Assembly (NCBI GenBank): GCA_008933995.1
Contig: WARS01001853.1
Span: 827,001-891,000 of the forward strand
Direction: 5' to 3'
Source of the DNA: Datnioides undecimradiatus
Lineage: Eukaryota > Chordata > Actinopteri > Lobotiformes > Datnioididae
Length of the DNA stretch: 64,000 bases
In this document: piece after piece, positions 25,085 through 36,723 of the stretch
How positions within the stretch are numbered: the stretch's first letter is position 1
Layout of the letters: each line of letters starts with the position of its first letter
The notes under the pieces: model-generated
What the model saw: the letters and a program-made list of their open reading frames with translations, nothing else
What the model was told of the DNA's origin: nothing
Database searches by the model: none
Program-made: the position numbers and the translations under genes

Positions 25085-25400
25085 AGCTTCTTTTCTCTCC
25101 TGTTTAAAATGATTTTTCTTCATCTGAACAAAGAGTCGGAGGAAAGATGCTGCACTTTGCGCAGATTACGAATCCTTTTTATTCTCCGCCGGTTTGAAAC
25201 GGCCTTCGCCTCCTCGCCGTTGCCGCCGTTTGATATTTTCCTTTTGCCGTTTGTGCATATTCGCTGATTGCTTGTCGTCTGAATTCGATTTTCAGACAAC
25301 CGTGGCTCGTCAGCGAACTATTACTCCTCGGACATCAATGTTCAATTTGCCGCCAAGAGTGGTGCAGCTGCGTTTTCAACTTCATTAGGCCGGGCTTTAA
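25085..25400. promoter_or_regulatory. Candidate conserved non-coding element
   Basis: Unique sequence mixes CpG sites with T-rich words (GATATTTTCCTTTTGCCGTTTG near 25230; CAATGTTCAATTTGCCGCCAAG near 25338). A SOX-like ACAATG variant and an E-box CAGCTG (25367-25372) are present. Neither 64-68 codon frame is recognisable. Confidence 0.22.
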
Positions 25401-26034
25401 GAGCAGACAGTAACACGTAACAGCTCTGCCATTCCTCCCCCGTGTTGGTGGAGCAGATGAATAACACACTGCGCTGGAGTCAGTCTCCTGTGCTGCTTTG
25501 TTGTTCCATCTCTTATAATTTCCACAGTCTGGAGAGTGAATGGACCTACTTTAGACTGTGGCTCTCTTTTACTCAACAGCTTCTCCAGGGGACGGATTAA
25601 AAGTGCAGCATTAGTTCAGCAGGCACGTCTCGGCCTCCGTCTGTGCGCCGCCTCTCTCTGACTCACGCCTTTCTCCTGAGATCTTCTGGAGTAGCTGCAA
25701 TGAGCTTCATCACTCGCTCTCGCTTACCTTACCGACAGTAACTCTCTGAGCTCCTGAGAAGCGGTCTTACAGTTTGGACCCTGCGGCGGCATTCAGACCA
25801 TCAAAGTCCTCAGATCGAGTCAGACTCCCAACTTATGACGTACGGACGCTCGTTCAGGAGCCTCGTTGTTGGCCTTGAACGCGCTTGGAGCTGCTTCAGC
25901 ATCAGTTTTCAGCTTGACACGGTCTAAAGAACAAACAGACGAGTCCAAGAAACACACAGCTCTCCCCCGGGACACTGTGTGAAGCCATCGCTGACTTAAT
26001 TTAACTAAGGTTCATTCACATAAGCTGCTTACAT

Positions 26035-26105
26035 CACAATGAAACACCTTAATCCAGACCACGATGTTTTCAGACCCTAACCAGGACGTGTTGGCGCCAA
26101 CACTG
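26035..26105. mobile_element. Degenerate dispersed-repeat fragment
   Basis: The words CAGACCACGATGTTTTCAGACCC and TAACCAGGACGTGTTGGCGCC resemble part of the family seen at 40071-40195 and 43245-43370. It is short and decayed, and the call is from memory. Confidence 0.3.
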
Positions 26106-28639
26106 AGGGATCTCCATGAAGGTCTGTTGGACCTCCCTGCACGTTGACAAAGGGCAGTGAAGAGGTTAAAAGGTCCCGACAGTGACTCCCGATCAAGCAT
26201 CCAATCAGGATTCTAACCTGCGTCACATGACTCTGCAGCAGTCCCGGCTCTGATCAGCAGTGATGTAAACACAAACACCCGGGTAGACGTTGGCGTGTAA
26301 ACAGCTGATTAACCAGGACTAAAAGGGTCCAATCGCTCGCTGCCTCGTGAGAGCGGTTAACCACTGCTGGTTCTCTGCAGAAACGCTCTGGATGTCCGTC
26401 CGTGCAGGTTCCCGCTGTGCGCGGCGCTCGGCCTCGTCGCTCTTCGCCGTGTGTAAACAGAAACGAGCAGTGAAAAGTTCTCACAGCAGCGCTCTGCAAA
26501 TAAAGTTATTGTTATTATTCAGCACCATTACGTCCCCCGAGGCTGCCTCCACAGCCGAGCGTATGAGTGTTTATGGCTCATGACACAATTATGATTAAGA
26601 CGTTAGCCTCTCGCCAAGAAGGGGGGAGATAAAGCGAGGGAGGCAGGGACGGAGAGAGAGAGAGAGAGTGAGCAAGGAAAGGAGACAGGCAATTTAGCAT
26701 CACTGTCTCTCTGGTGGGATAAAGGCGAGCAGCACAGCGCTGACCTGTCACCGCGCCGGGTCTGATCGAAGAGGCCTCTTTACATCTCTCTCACACAAAC
26801 TCAAATATTAAGTCTGTCTTTGCTCTTTTTCACCCGTCTTAAAGTCTCCGTCGCTCCGCTGCGAGCTGTATTTCCGCCCTGATGGTTAATATTCACCCTC
26901 AGCTCAGATGATTTCCATCCTGACAAACTATTATTAAACCACTAACTGTTATCAAACGTCCAGAAGCTCAGTTTCACCCTAAAACCTCCTCAGAACTCTC
27001 GTCACAGGTGGATCTTAGTTATTAATAAGTCATTTCCTGTTTTATTTTGAAATTTTACACTTTACTTCCTGGTTGTTTTCATTGTCACATGTCTCATTGG
27101 TCGTTAGTTTCACCTGTATCCCATGAGCCCACGGGTTCGTCCAGCGTCCAGCCTGTTTTTCAGATAACCTTCTGCTTCCCTCGACTTCTTTGCTCATGGG
27201 CCGTTTCCCCGGGTTTCACCCTTTCTGCCTTTTGTATTGATGACCTTGTGTTGCCTCTGGTCAGCATCTAGAGTCTCCGTTTGGGTCCATACCCGTGTTC
27301 TTCTGGTCCCCGTCGACACGTGTTCGGGTGCTGCCCTTCAACGTGTTCAACGTGCATCATAAACTCGTGGTTTCAGTGGCTCATATTCACGATGCAGGCT
27401 TAGTTTGATATGTACGTCAGCTCAAATGAACGGCAGAGTCCTGGATGATGTGCGTCTTTGACTCCATCCATCCAACCCCGCCTCCTCTACATGGCCTTAT
27501 TCATCTCCTGTCTTTAAACTCTGTCACCAGACTTGCTCGTGTTGAGATTTCGCACTCAAGAAGCCAAAAGCGTGTTTCATGAGTTCACAAAAACCTTTGA
27601 CCACCAGCATCTGATCAGTTTATCCTTAAAATCTGGGTGAACGTTCTGAGCTATCGCTTTAACAAAGCGGAGACCTTGAGATTTGACTTTGACCACCAAG
27701 ATCTTTATCTGCGAACGTTTGAACCAAATTTAAAGAAATTCTCAGAAGTCATTCAAATGCACCAGACTGAAGCATGATGGTGGTACAAACGCACATTTTT
27801 AGTTGTTCTTTTGCAAAATATAAGTACAAAACTGTCACATGACCACTCTGACATCAGGCTTTAAGGTCTGTGGCTCAGTTTCCTCCATTGGAGGAGGACG
27901 TTCCTGCTTTGAGGGACGAGTTCAGGCAGAGAGGTGCAGGAGCTCGGACCTCCAGGGGGAGAGAGTGTGACTCTTTAAGGCTTTATGTTATTTCCCAGAG
28001 TATAAGCGAGCTCGTTCAGGGGAAGTCAGTCCCCGGAGGAAGTGCTTCCTCATCTTCACCTCCTATTATTATCACTGCTCCTGTGCCCTCGTCTGAGCAC
28101 TTCCTGTTTCTCCTCCCGCTCAATCCCAACCAACTCTGCCTCTCCCTAAACTCTCCTTCCTCTGCCCGTCGCTGCCTCTCCTCCTGACGTCAGGTCCTCT
28201 CCAGCTCTGTATGTGTTCTTTAAATCCAGCCTGTGATTAAACCTTTAAAAGTCATGCTAACAGAGAGCCTGTTAGCTTTGGTGACATTAAAGATTAGGAG
28301 TTAATTATACTCGTGAAGTACCGCCTCAGGGCCCGCGGGCCTAACGGCGAGTGAAGAGGCAGATCTGTGATGACGATCTGTCTGAATGAAACCGAGGACA
28401 CGAGTCAGCAGGAAACGCTGATCCCACAGTTTAAACATCTACCTTCAGCAGAGGTGGATCTGCTTCTGTGCATGTAGAACCAAACATGCACGGACCTTTG
28501 GACGCAGCTGTGTAGACTTCATGTGGTTATTTCTATTCAAACATTATTATAACCTGACTTTCAAACTGTGCAGAGTGCACACACCAAAGTCCAATTCTGC
28601 ATGAAACAGCAAATGTCAGGTCATGTGGTGTAAAACAAT

Positions 28640-28725
28640 GAGATCTGGGTGGATGAGAAGGTTCAGACGAAGAGAACAAACCCAGGAGCCTGATGTTTGT
28701 GTCCTGGGTGACGCAAAAAATCCAA
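28640..28725. mobile_element. Dispersed-repeat fragment with ACCCAGGA/TCCTGGGT inverted repeat
   Basis: ACCCAGGA (near 28681) and TCCTGGGT (near 28702) are exact reverse complements. They flank a loop ending in GATGTTTGTG, which is close to the CTGTTTGTG in the loop at 40083-40109. The two are probably copies of one family. Confidence 0.4.
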
Positions 28726-31309
28726 ATTTACTTAATTTAATGTACAAATGTGACATATTTACCTTCAAACATGCACCTGGTGTAATGTAACAGCTCTAAT
28801 TCTTGTGTTTCTCTTGTTGCTCGTGGGTTTTAGAGTTTGGGATTTTACTCGTTGTTCAGTCCATGAATGCTCAGCCCTCTGCCTGGATCTGTGATTAGCT
28901 CACTGCTAACGAGCCCGATGCTCCTTGACACCCTCCAGCTGGGTCCTGCCGAGGGTCAGATAATGACCAGAGGCTGGAGGTTTGTGTTCTGCGCCTGGAG
29001 ATCTGACACTCATCTTTTAAAGCTCTTCTTCAGGATTGGCCCATTAACTACATGCAAAAAGACTTTTTCACATGCAACTGAAAACATTTAAAGTCGTGTC
29101 ATTCGGACTTTCGTGGCTGCATGATCTAAGCTTTATACAAGAGGACATAAATACCAAAAAGTCTGGTTTTACCGAGCCCAAACTTGAGACATCAGATGCT
29201 CAGACTGTTGCCTCCAACATTACAAAAGAGCCTTTGTGCTGCTCGGAGCACTTACACTGAGGAAAAGATGAGAAGATGCCCAGCTGTTACACAGACCAAA
29301 CTGTGAAGAGCACTGTAGTTTACACCCTTCTTGCTTTTGGTTGTGGCTTCAAATGGAAACTGTTCACAGCAAAGTGTGCAGATTATCTGGAGTAACAGGG
29401 GAGCTGTTTGGAGAAAGACAAATTGCGTTTTACAAATATCATTATTCAGTGCCGTGAGCACCACAAACCGAAATCCATTCAGCTCCGAAGCATCTGAAGG
29501 GGACAGTTTTCTTTTTTTTCATCGTCTTGAATTAGTTTGTTTTGTTTGGTAAAGCAGAGATGCATTCTGCACGTCAGCGTCGGGTAAACACGGCGGGTGA
29601 CGTTTTAATAACCCGTCTGCAGGAGAAACAAAGACACGCAGGAAACCGCGTGCGCGTGCCACGGCGTGTTGACAATTGTTTGGCTGCAGCGTCAAACAGA
29701 TGCAGCGGTTACAGGAGAAGCTGCTGAGGCTGGGTTTGATTTGGTTTGAACAAGCACTGAAATCTTGTTGATTACAGCTCAGATGATCGTCCCACTCTTT
29801 TGCCGATTGATTGATTCATTGCTCAAATCTGTGAAACATCCAGGACACTCAGGGGAGCAAAGAAACTAAATTATGGACCAATTCTCTCGGTCGAGTTTGA
29901 AGCTGTGGACGTTTTCAAGAGTCCAAGATCTTAGATGACTTGAAGTTTGGAGATTTATTCATCACGTAGTCCTATTTTAGGTCAAATGCACGATTAAACA
30001 TGGTTTAACACGCTTCAGAAGAAGTTCTGAAATGCTAACGTGAAATAATACCTGCTTAAAGACGAAATAAATCAAGATACAAGTTAAAATATATAAAAAT
30101 ATCATACATAGAAGTAAAAATATGCATATTTACAGAGCACCTACTGTAGATGCATCACGTGTGACATCACATCATCCTGATCATCTGAAGGTCTGGTATT
30201 GGATTATTAGCTCGGTCGAACTCATTTATGAGATATATTAAACATCTAAAGGCTGTGGGATAGGATTATTATGGATCCCAGGGTCTGTCTTTCCATGAAA
30301 AGCAGCAGGATCCATCCTGACCTGCAAACTTCATTCATGAAACAGTGTTTTTAAGATGGTTAATCAAACTCTAAGCCTTCTGCGTCTTGTCCGTCACAAA
30401 GAGCCGACGAGCACACGGTTTGGACACGGAGCCGCTGGCGGCCGCGCTGACGACACCAACAAAGCAGAGAGAGAACATAAAAACCGTTTTCTACGTTTGT
30501 ACCGGGTTAGGAGGAAGAGGCAGGAGCCCAGAGTTACTCGGCTGTTTAAGCATTCATTACGCCCTCCAGCCGAGCCTGGCCCCCGGCCTGGCTTCACGCC
30601 TGCACGATGGAATTAAGCAGCGAAATTGGTTGTTTTCTTACTCTGCTCTGCTTTTTTTTAATCACTAAAAAGAGTCTTTGTCAGATGCTGAACAGGTTGG
30701 ACCTCTCATTAAACTGTTTACTGTTATTCTGTGACCTTTTCGGTATCTGTAAGTATTAACCGTGCTCGTCTCATCTGTAATGAGCCGGTGAGCGGCTGCG
30801 GTGCACGACAATGCAGCGCCGAGCCGAGAGTGCGGCCTCGGTGTTAATGAGGGGCAGCAGAGTGCGACAGAAACGCCGGAGCTGCTGGTGCAGCCAGAGT
30901 CAGGGTCAGAGAGGCCTTTTTTATTTACCGCGTGAATTAAAGACACAAGCATTTATCTCTGAGACTCCGGCACAAACATAAAAACACAAGTCCTGCTGAT
31001 TTTAATTTGGCCTTATTGTAGTTCTGCATGTTTCCAGCTGGTTATGTTCCCAAATGTGAGTTAACCATCCCCGAAAACACGGCTTTATAGGCGTGAGCAG
31101 GTTATTATGATGCTCTAGGCTGCAGACACAAGGAGCTGTGCTAATTATGGCAGGAGCAAAGGAGGAAGTCATGTGATGTTCGACGTCCATGGGGGGCGGA
31201 GGATGAGCAGATTGACACGGGAACCACAAGTCAGCGTTACGTACGAGCATCTTCATGGTGCCTGAACGATCATCGGTTCTCTCCTGTGCTCATAGTCGTG
31301 GTGCGCTGA

Positions 31310-31455
31310 CATGTCGCGCAGAGACTTTAGGTCATGGCGGTGACTCTGGAGTTTGGCGGTTTGATTCCTGGTTCCTCTGGTCCACGTGATGACCCACACA
31401 CTGAACCCAAAGTTGCCCCCAGCTGATCGCTGCGTGGTAGCTCGTTGCGTTTACT
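31310..31455 (+). mobile_element. Decayed tRNA-derived SINE
   Basis: GGTTTGATTCC at 31358-31368 is a near-perfect tRNA B box (GGTTCGANTCC). It is preceded by TTTGGC and followed by TGGTTCCTCTGG, then CACACTGAACCCAAAGTTGCCCCC (31392-31417). This is the order found in a fish SINE class I recall, with 'GGTTCGATCCCCGGCTCCTC' and later 'CACTGAACCCCGAGTTGCTCCC'. The A box region is too diverged to place and no 3' tail is clear. It is not a functional tRNA gene. Confidence 0.65.
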
Positions 31456-31459
31456 TGAA

Positions 31460-32435
31460 TCACTGACCAGTTGCAAAGACACAAACAGTGATCCCCAATA
31501 AGAGACCTTGTGTTTGCAGTCCAGGTGCTGTAACCTCTGCAGGTCAATGCACAAACTCACATGTTGTGTTTCTGGTGAGGACACTTTCCTCTAAAATGTG
31601 CACTTAATTCATTTTTAGCATTGTTTAATCCGACTTTTTACGGTCTTATAATATTGTTCCAGTGCATTTCATTCTTCTTAACCTCATATCAATCAGCCAC
31701 ATTGTGTTTTATGAGCATTTATTCAATTTCTTTGTAATTCATCAGCGGTGCACCCTGTGACAAGTCCAATTATTGTTATTACTGGCAGCAGCAGCAGCGT
31801 AGCAGTGCTTGTTGGCAGTGGTGCAGTGAGTGTTTGGCCTTTTCTGTGAAGACTTATACTGATGTTTATGGATATTTGATGATAAATGAGAGCTGTTCTA
31901 CTCCTGGACCGGCCGATCTTTAGATCAGCAACATGTGGTTTGTTTGAGGACGCCGCTTTCATCAGGCTTTCATCAGAGTTTCTGCACTGCTTTCAGTGGC
32001 TTTCAGCTCCACTCTCTCTCTTGTTGTTGTTGTTTGAAACTTTTAAAGCAGAAAAAATAAAACTTGCAGTGAGGATCTGGAGCCTCAACCACACAATAAA
32101 GAAGAACTGCTCTCAAGACGAAGGAACAGGACAGTTAATAGCAACGGAGGAGTGGTGGGGAGCATCTCAGGACAGGAGCTCCTGGATGCGTTCGGTCCTG
32201 GTTAATGGCCGAGGCGGCTGCACAGTAGATTAGAGAAAACCAGCACATGTAAGAACAACAAACAGAAAAGCATCCCAGCTGACAGACTTGGTGAAGAGAG
32301 GCTGGAAAAGTCACGTACGGAGGAGCCAAGCGAGCCTGTTGGCGCTGCAAATCCAAATAAACCCTCAGACTGCCGAGAGAAGAGCCAGCGCTTGTTAGCT
32401 GTTAGCACGCAGCGGCTTCTGCCTCTGTCTTCAGC
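31460..32435. other. Intron sequence, nothing recognised
   Basis: Unique non-coding DNA. The open frames overlap on both strands and do not resemble known proteins. Confidence 0.5.
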
Positions 32436-32469
32436 TACTGCAGATTATGTTCAATCGCCCTAAACCGAG

Positions 32470-32760
32470 CAGCCAATCGCATTTCTCCCCTCTCCCATTT
32501 ACCCGCACATTGCAACGGCCAATAAACCGCCGCTGGCTGTCGGCCATTTTGTATATTCATACATTTGGAGGCGTGCGAGCCCCGGTAATGGCGTATCCAT
32601 TGGCAGCGGCCCTCAGGTCCTGGTACCAATCCACATGTTGTCTATATAAGTCGTAATGGGGAGCCGCCTGGCTCTTTGGCAGCAGGAATAACCAATAACA
32701 TTTTGTAAAACCTCATTTCTCTCTCTAATCAGAGACAGACTTTGTTTTTGGACCATTGGG
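32470..32760 (+). promoter_or_regulatory. Candidate internal promoter: CCAAT cluster with TATA box
   Basis: CCAAT motifs occur at 32473, 32519, 32626 and 32692, with inverted copies (ATTGG) at 32599 and 32755. A TATATAA box with following G lies at 32643-32650, 13 bases after the fourth CCAAT. CGGCCATTTTG (32541-32551) resembles a YY1 site. A TATA-driven start would fall near 32670-32680. It lies 4 kb upstream of the SGCD transmembrane exon, which carries its own ATG, so a transcript starting here could still make full-length protein. I found no obvious first-exon donor downstream, and transcription is unproven. It may equally be an NF-Y-bound enhancer. Confidence 0.4.
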
Positions 32761-32769
32761 TTTTCTTCA

Positions 32770-33175
32770 GGCTGTCTGAATGAATAGTTGGCTGAACGGG
32801 AGCCGCCGTTGGACGGCAGCAATGGAGGGGAAAAGACTCAGAGGCCGATGATTTGATTTGCCTCCAATTTGCCACTTATTTTCTTCCTGCCTGGCTCCTC
32901 AACTCTGCTTTCTTAACACACACACACACACACCTCCACTCGTATGAGAGTGGCCATTATTTAGCTTGTAACCAAGCACCATTTTCTTTTCTCAGCCAGT
33001 CCGTAGCCTAAGAGCTTATTGGAAAGCTATCAGTACTCTTTGTGCGTGAGGGGAGAGTCTGCAGAGAGGAGCGCTGAGCTATATTTCATTACTGCAGTGC
33101 ATTTCTTTAATTTATGATACACTCTGTGAGGGCAGGAGATCCACGCTGTAATACGGCGTGAATGCAAATACGAAA
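32770..33175. promoter_or_regulatory. Candidate conserved non-coding element
   Basis: Low-CpG, AT-leaning unique sequence continues from the CCAAT cluster. A short CA run at 32917-32932 interrupts it. GGCCATTATTTAGC (near 32952) and TTTCTTTAATTTATGATACACTC (near 33102) have the texture of developmental enhancers. Confidence 0.33.
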
Positions 33176-33179
33176 CCAA

Positions 33180-34195
33180 TCGAACAACGAGGACGTTTAG
33201 AAAACTTTAGCATTAGCATTTACATCTTAGCATCACCCTGACGTTAACCACGCTGTGTTGGGATTACAGTGGTTTGTGCCGGGGCGCAGCTCTCCAACAC
33301 AGAAAAGGGTTTCTGAGCAGACACCTCCACCCAGTGCCACCGGGTGTGTTCCCTCATAGCAGCGTGGACTCTGCTCAGCCGCTCTGATTGGCCTCCATCA
33401 CTCTGGATGTGACGTCGTCCTTTTGCTTTCAGTTGTCAGGAGCTCGAGGTGGAGCTTCACCAGAGAAGAGTCACTTCTGACTTATTTCAAGTTGTGTGCA
33501 CAAGTTTTAACCTATGGCATGATGCAGCTTGCTGACTTGAACCCAGACTGTGATCCTCCAGTGGTCTACGGTCTGTGATGTGAAGAGCACTTCATGAAAG
33601 CTCAGCTGTTAAAGTATCCACAAAGACCCTTCAACCAGCGTCCGTTTGTGACGATTAGGGCGTTGTTGGGAATGTGTCGGAGCGGCCGGACTCAGACGGA
33701 TCTGCAGAAACCCGTTGAGATGCCTTTCAAACCAGCTCCAAATGGATTCAGTCCGCAAAAATCACATTTGACCTGTTTTTTCCTGCTGCATGTGCCAGCG
33801 AACAGATTCAGCCTGGCAGTTTAAACAAGACCGACTCCAAAGTCCTCAAACACCATCGATTAACTGCATGTTAGCAACGTAACGAGCACACACACACACA
33901 CTCACGCTCACACACTCCTCCATCATGTCTGTGAGCAGGTGACAGCGATGTTGGTGTCGCAGTGAGTGGCGCTCTCTGCCAAGCTGCCGGCGTCCTCCTC
34001 AGCACCTGGAGACGTTGGCAGCTCCTGCACTTTTCTGTCTTTCTCATTTTTATTATTTTTTCTTTCGGCTTTGTTCTTTTTCTTTTTTTCTGTGGTCAAG
34101 GACGTTTTGTTTTTTTTAAGTTCACTTTTAATTTTCCTGAAACAGATTTTCTTTTTTTTTTTTGTAAAGAGCTTCACAAAAGCACTTTAAATCTA
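33180..34195. other. Intron sequence with T-rich tract
   Basis: Unique sequence at first, a short CA run at 33889-33903, then a T-rich tract from about 34030 to 34165 (runs of 8-11 T). The frames in the T-rich part are Phe-rich and compositional. Confidence 0.55.
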
Positions 34196-34199
34196 TTTA

Positions 34200-34620
34200 A
34201 ATAAATGACATTTCTATTACACAGCTCTTATTTATGAATAAGAGGTGTGCTAATTGCTCTTCATTTGACGGACGTGCAGGATTTGCTCCTTTTATTAAAA
34301 TACCGGCATTGTCGCCATAAAAAGTGTCCAACCGGAGGTTTTGCAGAATTATAGTAATTAAGCTTTTCTAGCATGCGGACAAAAAAAGGCCGATCATGAT
34401 TATTCAGCTGTTCTGCATCGCTCCAAGGCTGTGTCAATAAGTGCACTATTAGCGTAAAGCAATATAATGGAAATACTAAATGCTGCAGAGTCAAGGATTC
34501 GAGCTTATGCAATGACACTTTGCTGTTTCCCAACAGGAAAGTGTCACGAAGCTTAAACGCGGCCTCGTTTGGAAGATCTGTGCTTGTGGCAGGTGTCTGC
34601 AGGTGGAAACAGAGGATATG
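34200..34620. promoter_or_regulatory. Candidate conserved non-coding element with hairpin
   Basis: AT-rich unique sequence contains homeodomain-like words (GCTAATTGCTC near 34250, AGTAATTAAGC near 34353, CATGATTATTC near 34396). It begins with a hairpin: CTCTTATT (34225-34232) and AATAAGAG (34237-34244) around a TATG loop, extended after one mismatch by ACAC/GTGT-type pairs. It sits between a T-rich tract and a triplet-repeat tract and is itself non-repetitive. Confidence 0.33.
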
Positions 34621-34646
34621 ATGCAGCATCAGATGGGATATTAATC

Positions 34647-34792
34647 CTGCTGCTGCTGCGGCTGCTGCTGCTGGGGCTGCTGGGGCTGCTGCGGCTGCTG
34701 CGGCTGCTGCTGCTGGGGCTGCTGCTGCTGGGGCTGCTGCTGCGGCTGCGGCTGCTGGGGCTGCAGCTGCTGCGGCTGCTGCGGCTGCTGCT
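34647..34792. repeat. CTG/CGG/GGG-type triplet repeat tract
   Basis: About 146 bases of GCTGCTG, GCGGCTG and GGGGCTG triplets without a frame break. On the + strand it reads as Leu-rich, and on the minus strand as Ala- or Ser-rich, producing a 187-codon minus frame (34261-34824). No protein family is recognisable and the tract is intronic, so it is treated as a microsatellite. CTG·CAG tracts can form hairpins and change length. Confidence 0.9.
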
Positions 34793-34829
34793 CTCCACGA
34801 GGATTTAGCCAGAGAGCCGATCAAACAGC

Positions 34830-35840
34830 CCGGCTCACGTCTGGCTCGTGCAGCTGTTTGTTGTTTCGTTCATGCTCCGAACTGAACGTGCTGCTGTTGA
34901 ACTGCGTCAGACTCAATAAACTACAGATTGAGCAGTTTACTCCAAAGTAAAGACACCAGATTTACCTTTAGCACGAGTTTAAACCTGGTTTTCATGAGCA
35001 TGTTATCCACATTAACATAACGAACAGCCGATCTTTCACTTGCATCAATATTTTCTGTGTTTTCTCTGCACGTCGGCAGCAAATCAGCTCCAGACTCCGG
35101 TGAAAACCACAGTTTTCAGACAGTTTTTGCCAAATTCCTGATTATTTGTGGATCAGATGCACACTCAGTCATTTCTGCCTGTTTCATTAGCTTCTGTTGA
35201 ACAAAGCATTCGTAGCACAGACGTAAAATCAGTAATTAGAGTTGTGTCTCTTCCAGCCGTCTCTGCTGTCTATACTTCAATAACAACCTATATTTAAATA
35301 TCTAATATTACATTTTATCTTTTTTAAGTCTGAAAAATAAACTTCTCCATCTCCGTGCTCTTCAGATCTTCAAATCTGCTTTTTTAAGCACAAACAAGTT
35401 AAAATGTCAATTTTGCACCAACTACATGCTAAAAACTTAAATTAAAGACTTTACCGACGACAACAACATGACATTTTGTCCATTTTAACAACAATATGAC
35501 CTCTTTACCAGCTTCAACCATTGAAATCGGTCTGATTTAAGATGATGATTGATGATTTCTGCCACGTTCACCCAAGAAAACCTGCTGCCAGTGTTAAGAC
35601 TGGTGAGAAGTCTCAATCTGTGCATGTTTGAAACTCTATCAGCACCGACATCCCAGAGACACGTCTCTTCATCTCTCTGCATCTCCCATCAAAGGGAAGT
35701 GAAAATCGGACCGTACACAATGAGATTTCCCTGGTTTTTTTGCTGACTGGTGCCTTTGCGAGTCTCCTCTGTGGCTTCAGCACCTCCTCACCGGGGGCCC
35801 TGTCTTGTGCCATTTGTTTCAGTTAGCGGGAAATGTGTGC
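34830..35840. other. AT-rich intron sequence
   Basis: AT-rich unique sequence without recognisable repeats. Two overlapping 65-codon frames on opposite strands at 35485-35746 have no recognisable features. Confidence 0.5.
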
Positions 35841-35849
35841 GGTTGTCAA

Positions 35850-36480
35850 AAGCGATTGGCTTCGGCGGTCTGAGGCGCGCGCTCGAAGCACGGCCGACAG
35901 TAAATTGTATTTTTCCACAGAGTTATTAGGGCCATTATTATGGCGCTTGAAGTGAACAATGCCGCCTCGTCTTCACAGGCGGACAATTAGAATCATCATT
36001 AATCGGCGCTATCAGCACATCAATGGGGCAGAGGGGGAATAATGGAGTTATAGACCACTTATAGGGCAATCAATCAGCGCAATTGCTAACGAAACTGTCT
36101 TTCAGCGTGCCTGGACTGAGCGGCTGGTCAGTGCTGGAGTGCAGCACGTCACAGGAATGTTTATGGCGCGGCGTTCGTACTAATGTTCAGTTGCGGCCCA
36201 TCGCTTATCTTAAGGTCATTTTCCCCCCGACGCATCTGCAGCTGCGTCGCAAATCTCCGAGCAATCATGGGCAGCTCCGCCACACGGACCGGGATGCGAT
36301 AACGGCCGAATACGTAACTGCCAGACGAGGAAAACAGAGCGTAAATCGTTTCTGTTAATGATCTTCACCAAGAGAGTCCGGCACCAAACAGCTGACGGAT
36401 GAAGTTATCAACTAGCCGGTGAACACAAGTGGATCATTAGGCGGATAAACAGGCGACAGGAGTAAAGGAGGGACGGATTA
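35850..36480. promoter_or_regulatory. Candidate conserved non-coding element just upstream of the SGCD exon
   Basis: Dense in homeodomain/PBX-like and SOX-like words: TTATTAGGGCCATTATTATGG (35923-35943), GAACAATGC (35955-35963), ATCATCATTAATCGG (35992-36006) and GGCAATCAATCAGCG (36065-36079). It ends 240 bases upstream of the exon acceptor. It has no repeat character and no coding signature. Conservation cannot be tested here. Confidence 0.35.
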
Positions 36481-36723
36481 GACTTATTACTCTTACATTC
36501 ACTGCTGCTCTAAAGGATTGACGAAGGTGCTTTGTGTCCGCCGGTTGTGCAGTAATGCAGCTATGCTAACATGTTCGCTTTATGGGATGATAATACACTG
36601 AAACTTCATGCAGCTGCTCTGCAGAGGAGCGCTGAAGCTGAAAGCACGTCTCTAAAGAAGTGAGGGGAGGGGTCTGACTGAGATTTGGTGTCGTAATCAT
36701 TTCTTCCTTTTCCTCTTTTCCAG

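Larger units (their letters stand above)
25400..31290. other. Intron sequence with scattered repeat fragments
   Basis: Mostly unique non-coding DNA. Two weak dispersed-repeat fragments lie at 26040-26100 and 28640-28725, with a short GA run near 26658. A CpG-richer stretch at 30400-30640 has overlapping frames on both strands. No gene is recognised. Confidence 0.5.
11514..36723 (+). other. SGCD: SGCD intron between the ATG-ending 5' exon and the transmembrane exon
   Basis: The inferred intron is about 25.2 kb. It starts with GTGAGT and ends with a C/T-rich tract and CAG at 36721-36723. A CTGAC motif about 50 bases upstream of the acceptor could serve as branch point. The long size fits SGCD, which has very large introns in mammals. 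The content is mostly unremarkable non-coding DNA with repeat fragments. The last 4 kb are the densest in regulatory-looking sequence. Confidence 0.7.

Noticed and set aside
31310-31400. Possible tRNA gene at the B-box-like GGTTTGATTCC
   Set aside because: No cloverleaf can be drawn, and the downstream sequence matches the body of a fish SINE as I recall it.
34261-34824. 187-codon minus frame with a poly-Ala segment
   Set aside because: The Ala stretch is a triplet microsatellite. The remainder reads through AT-rich regulatory-looking sequence and matches no family.
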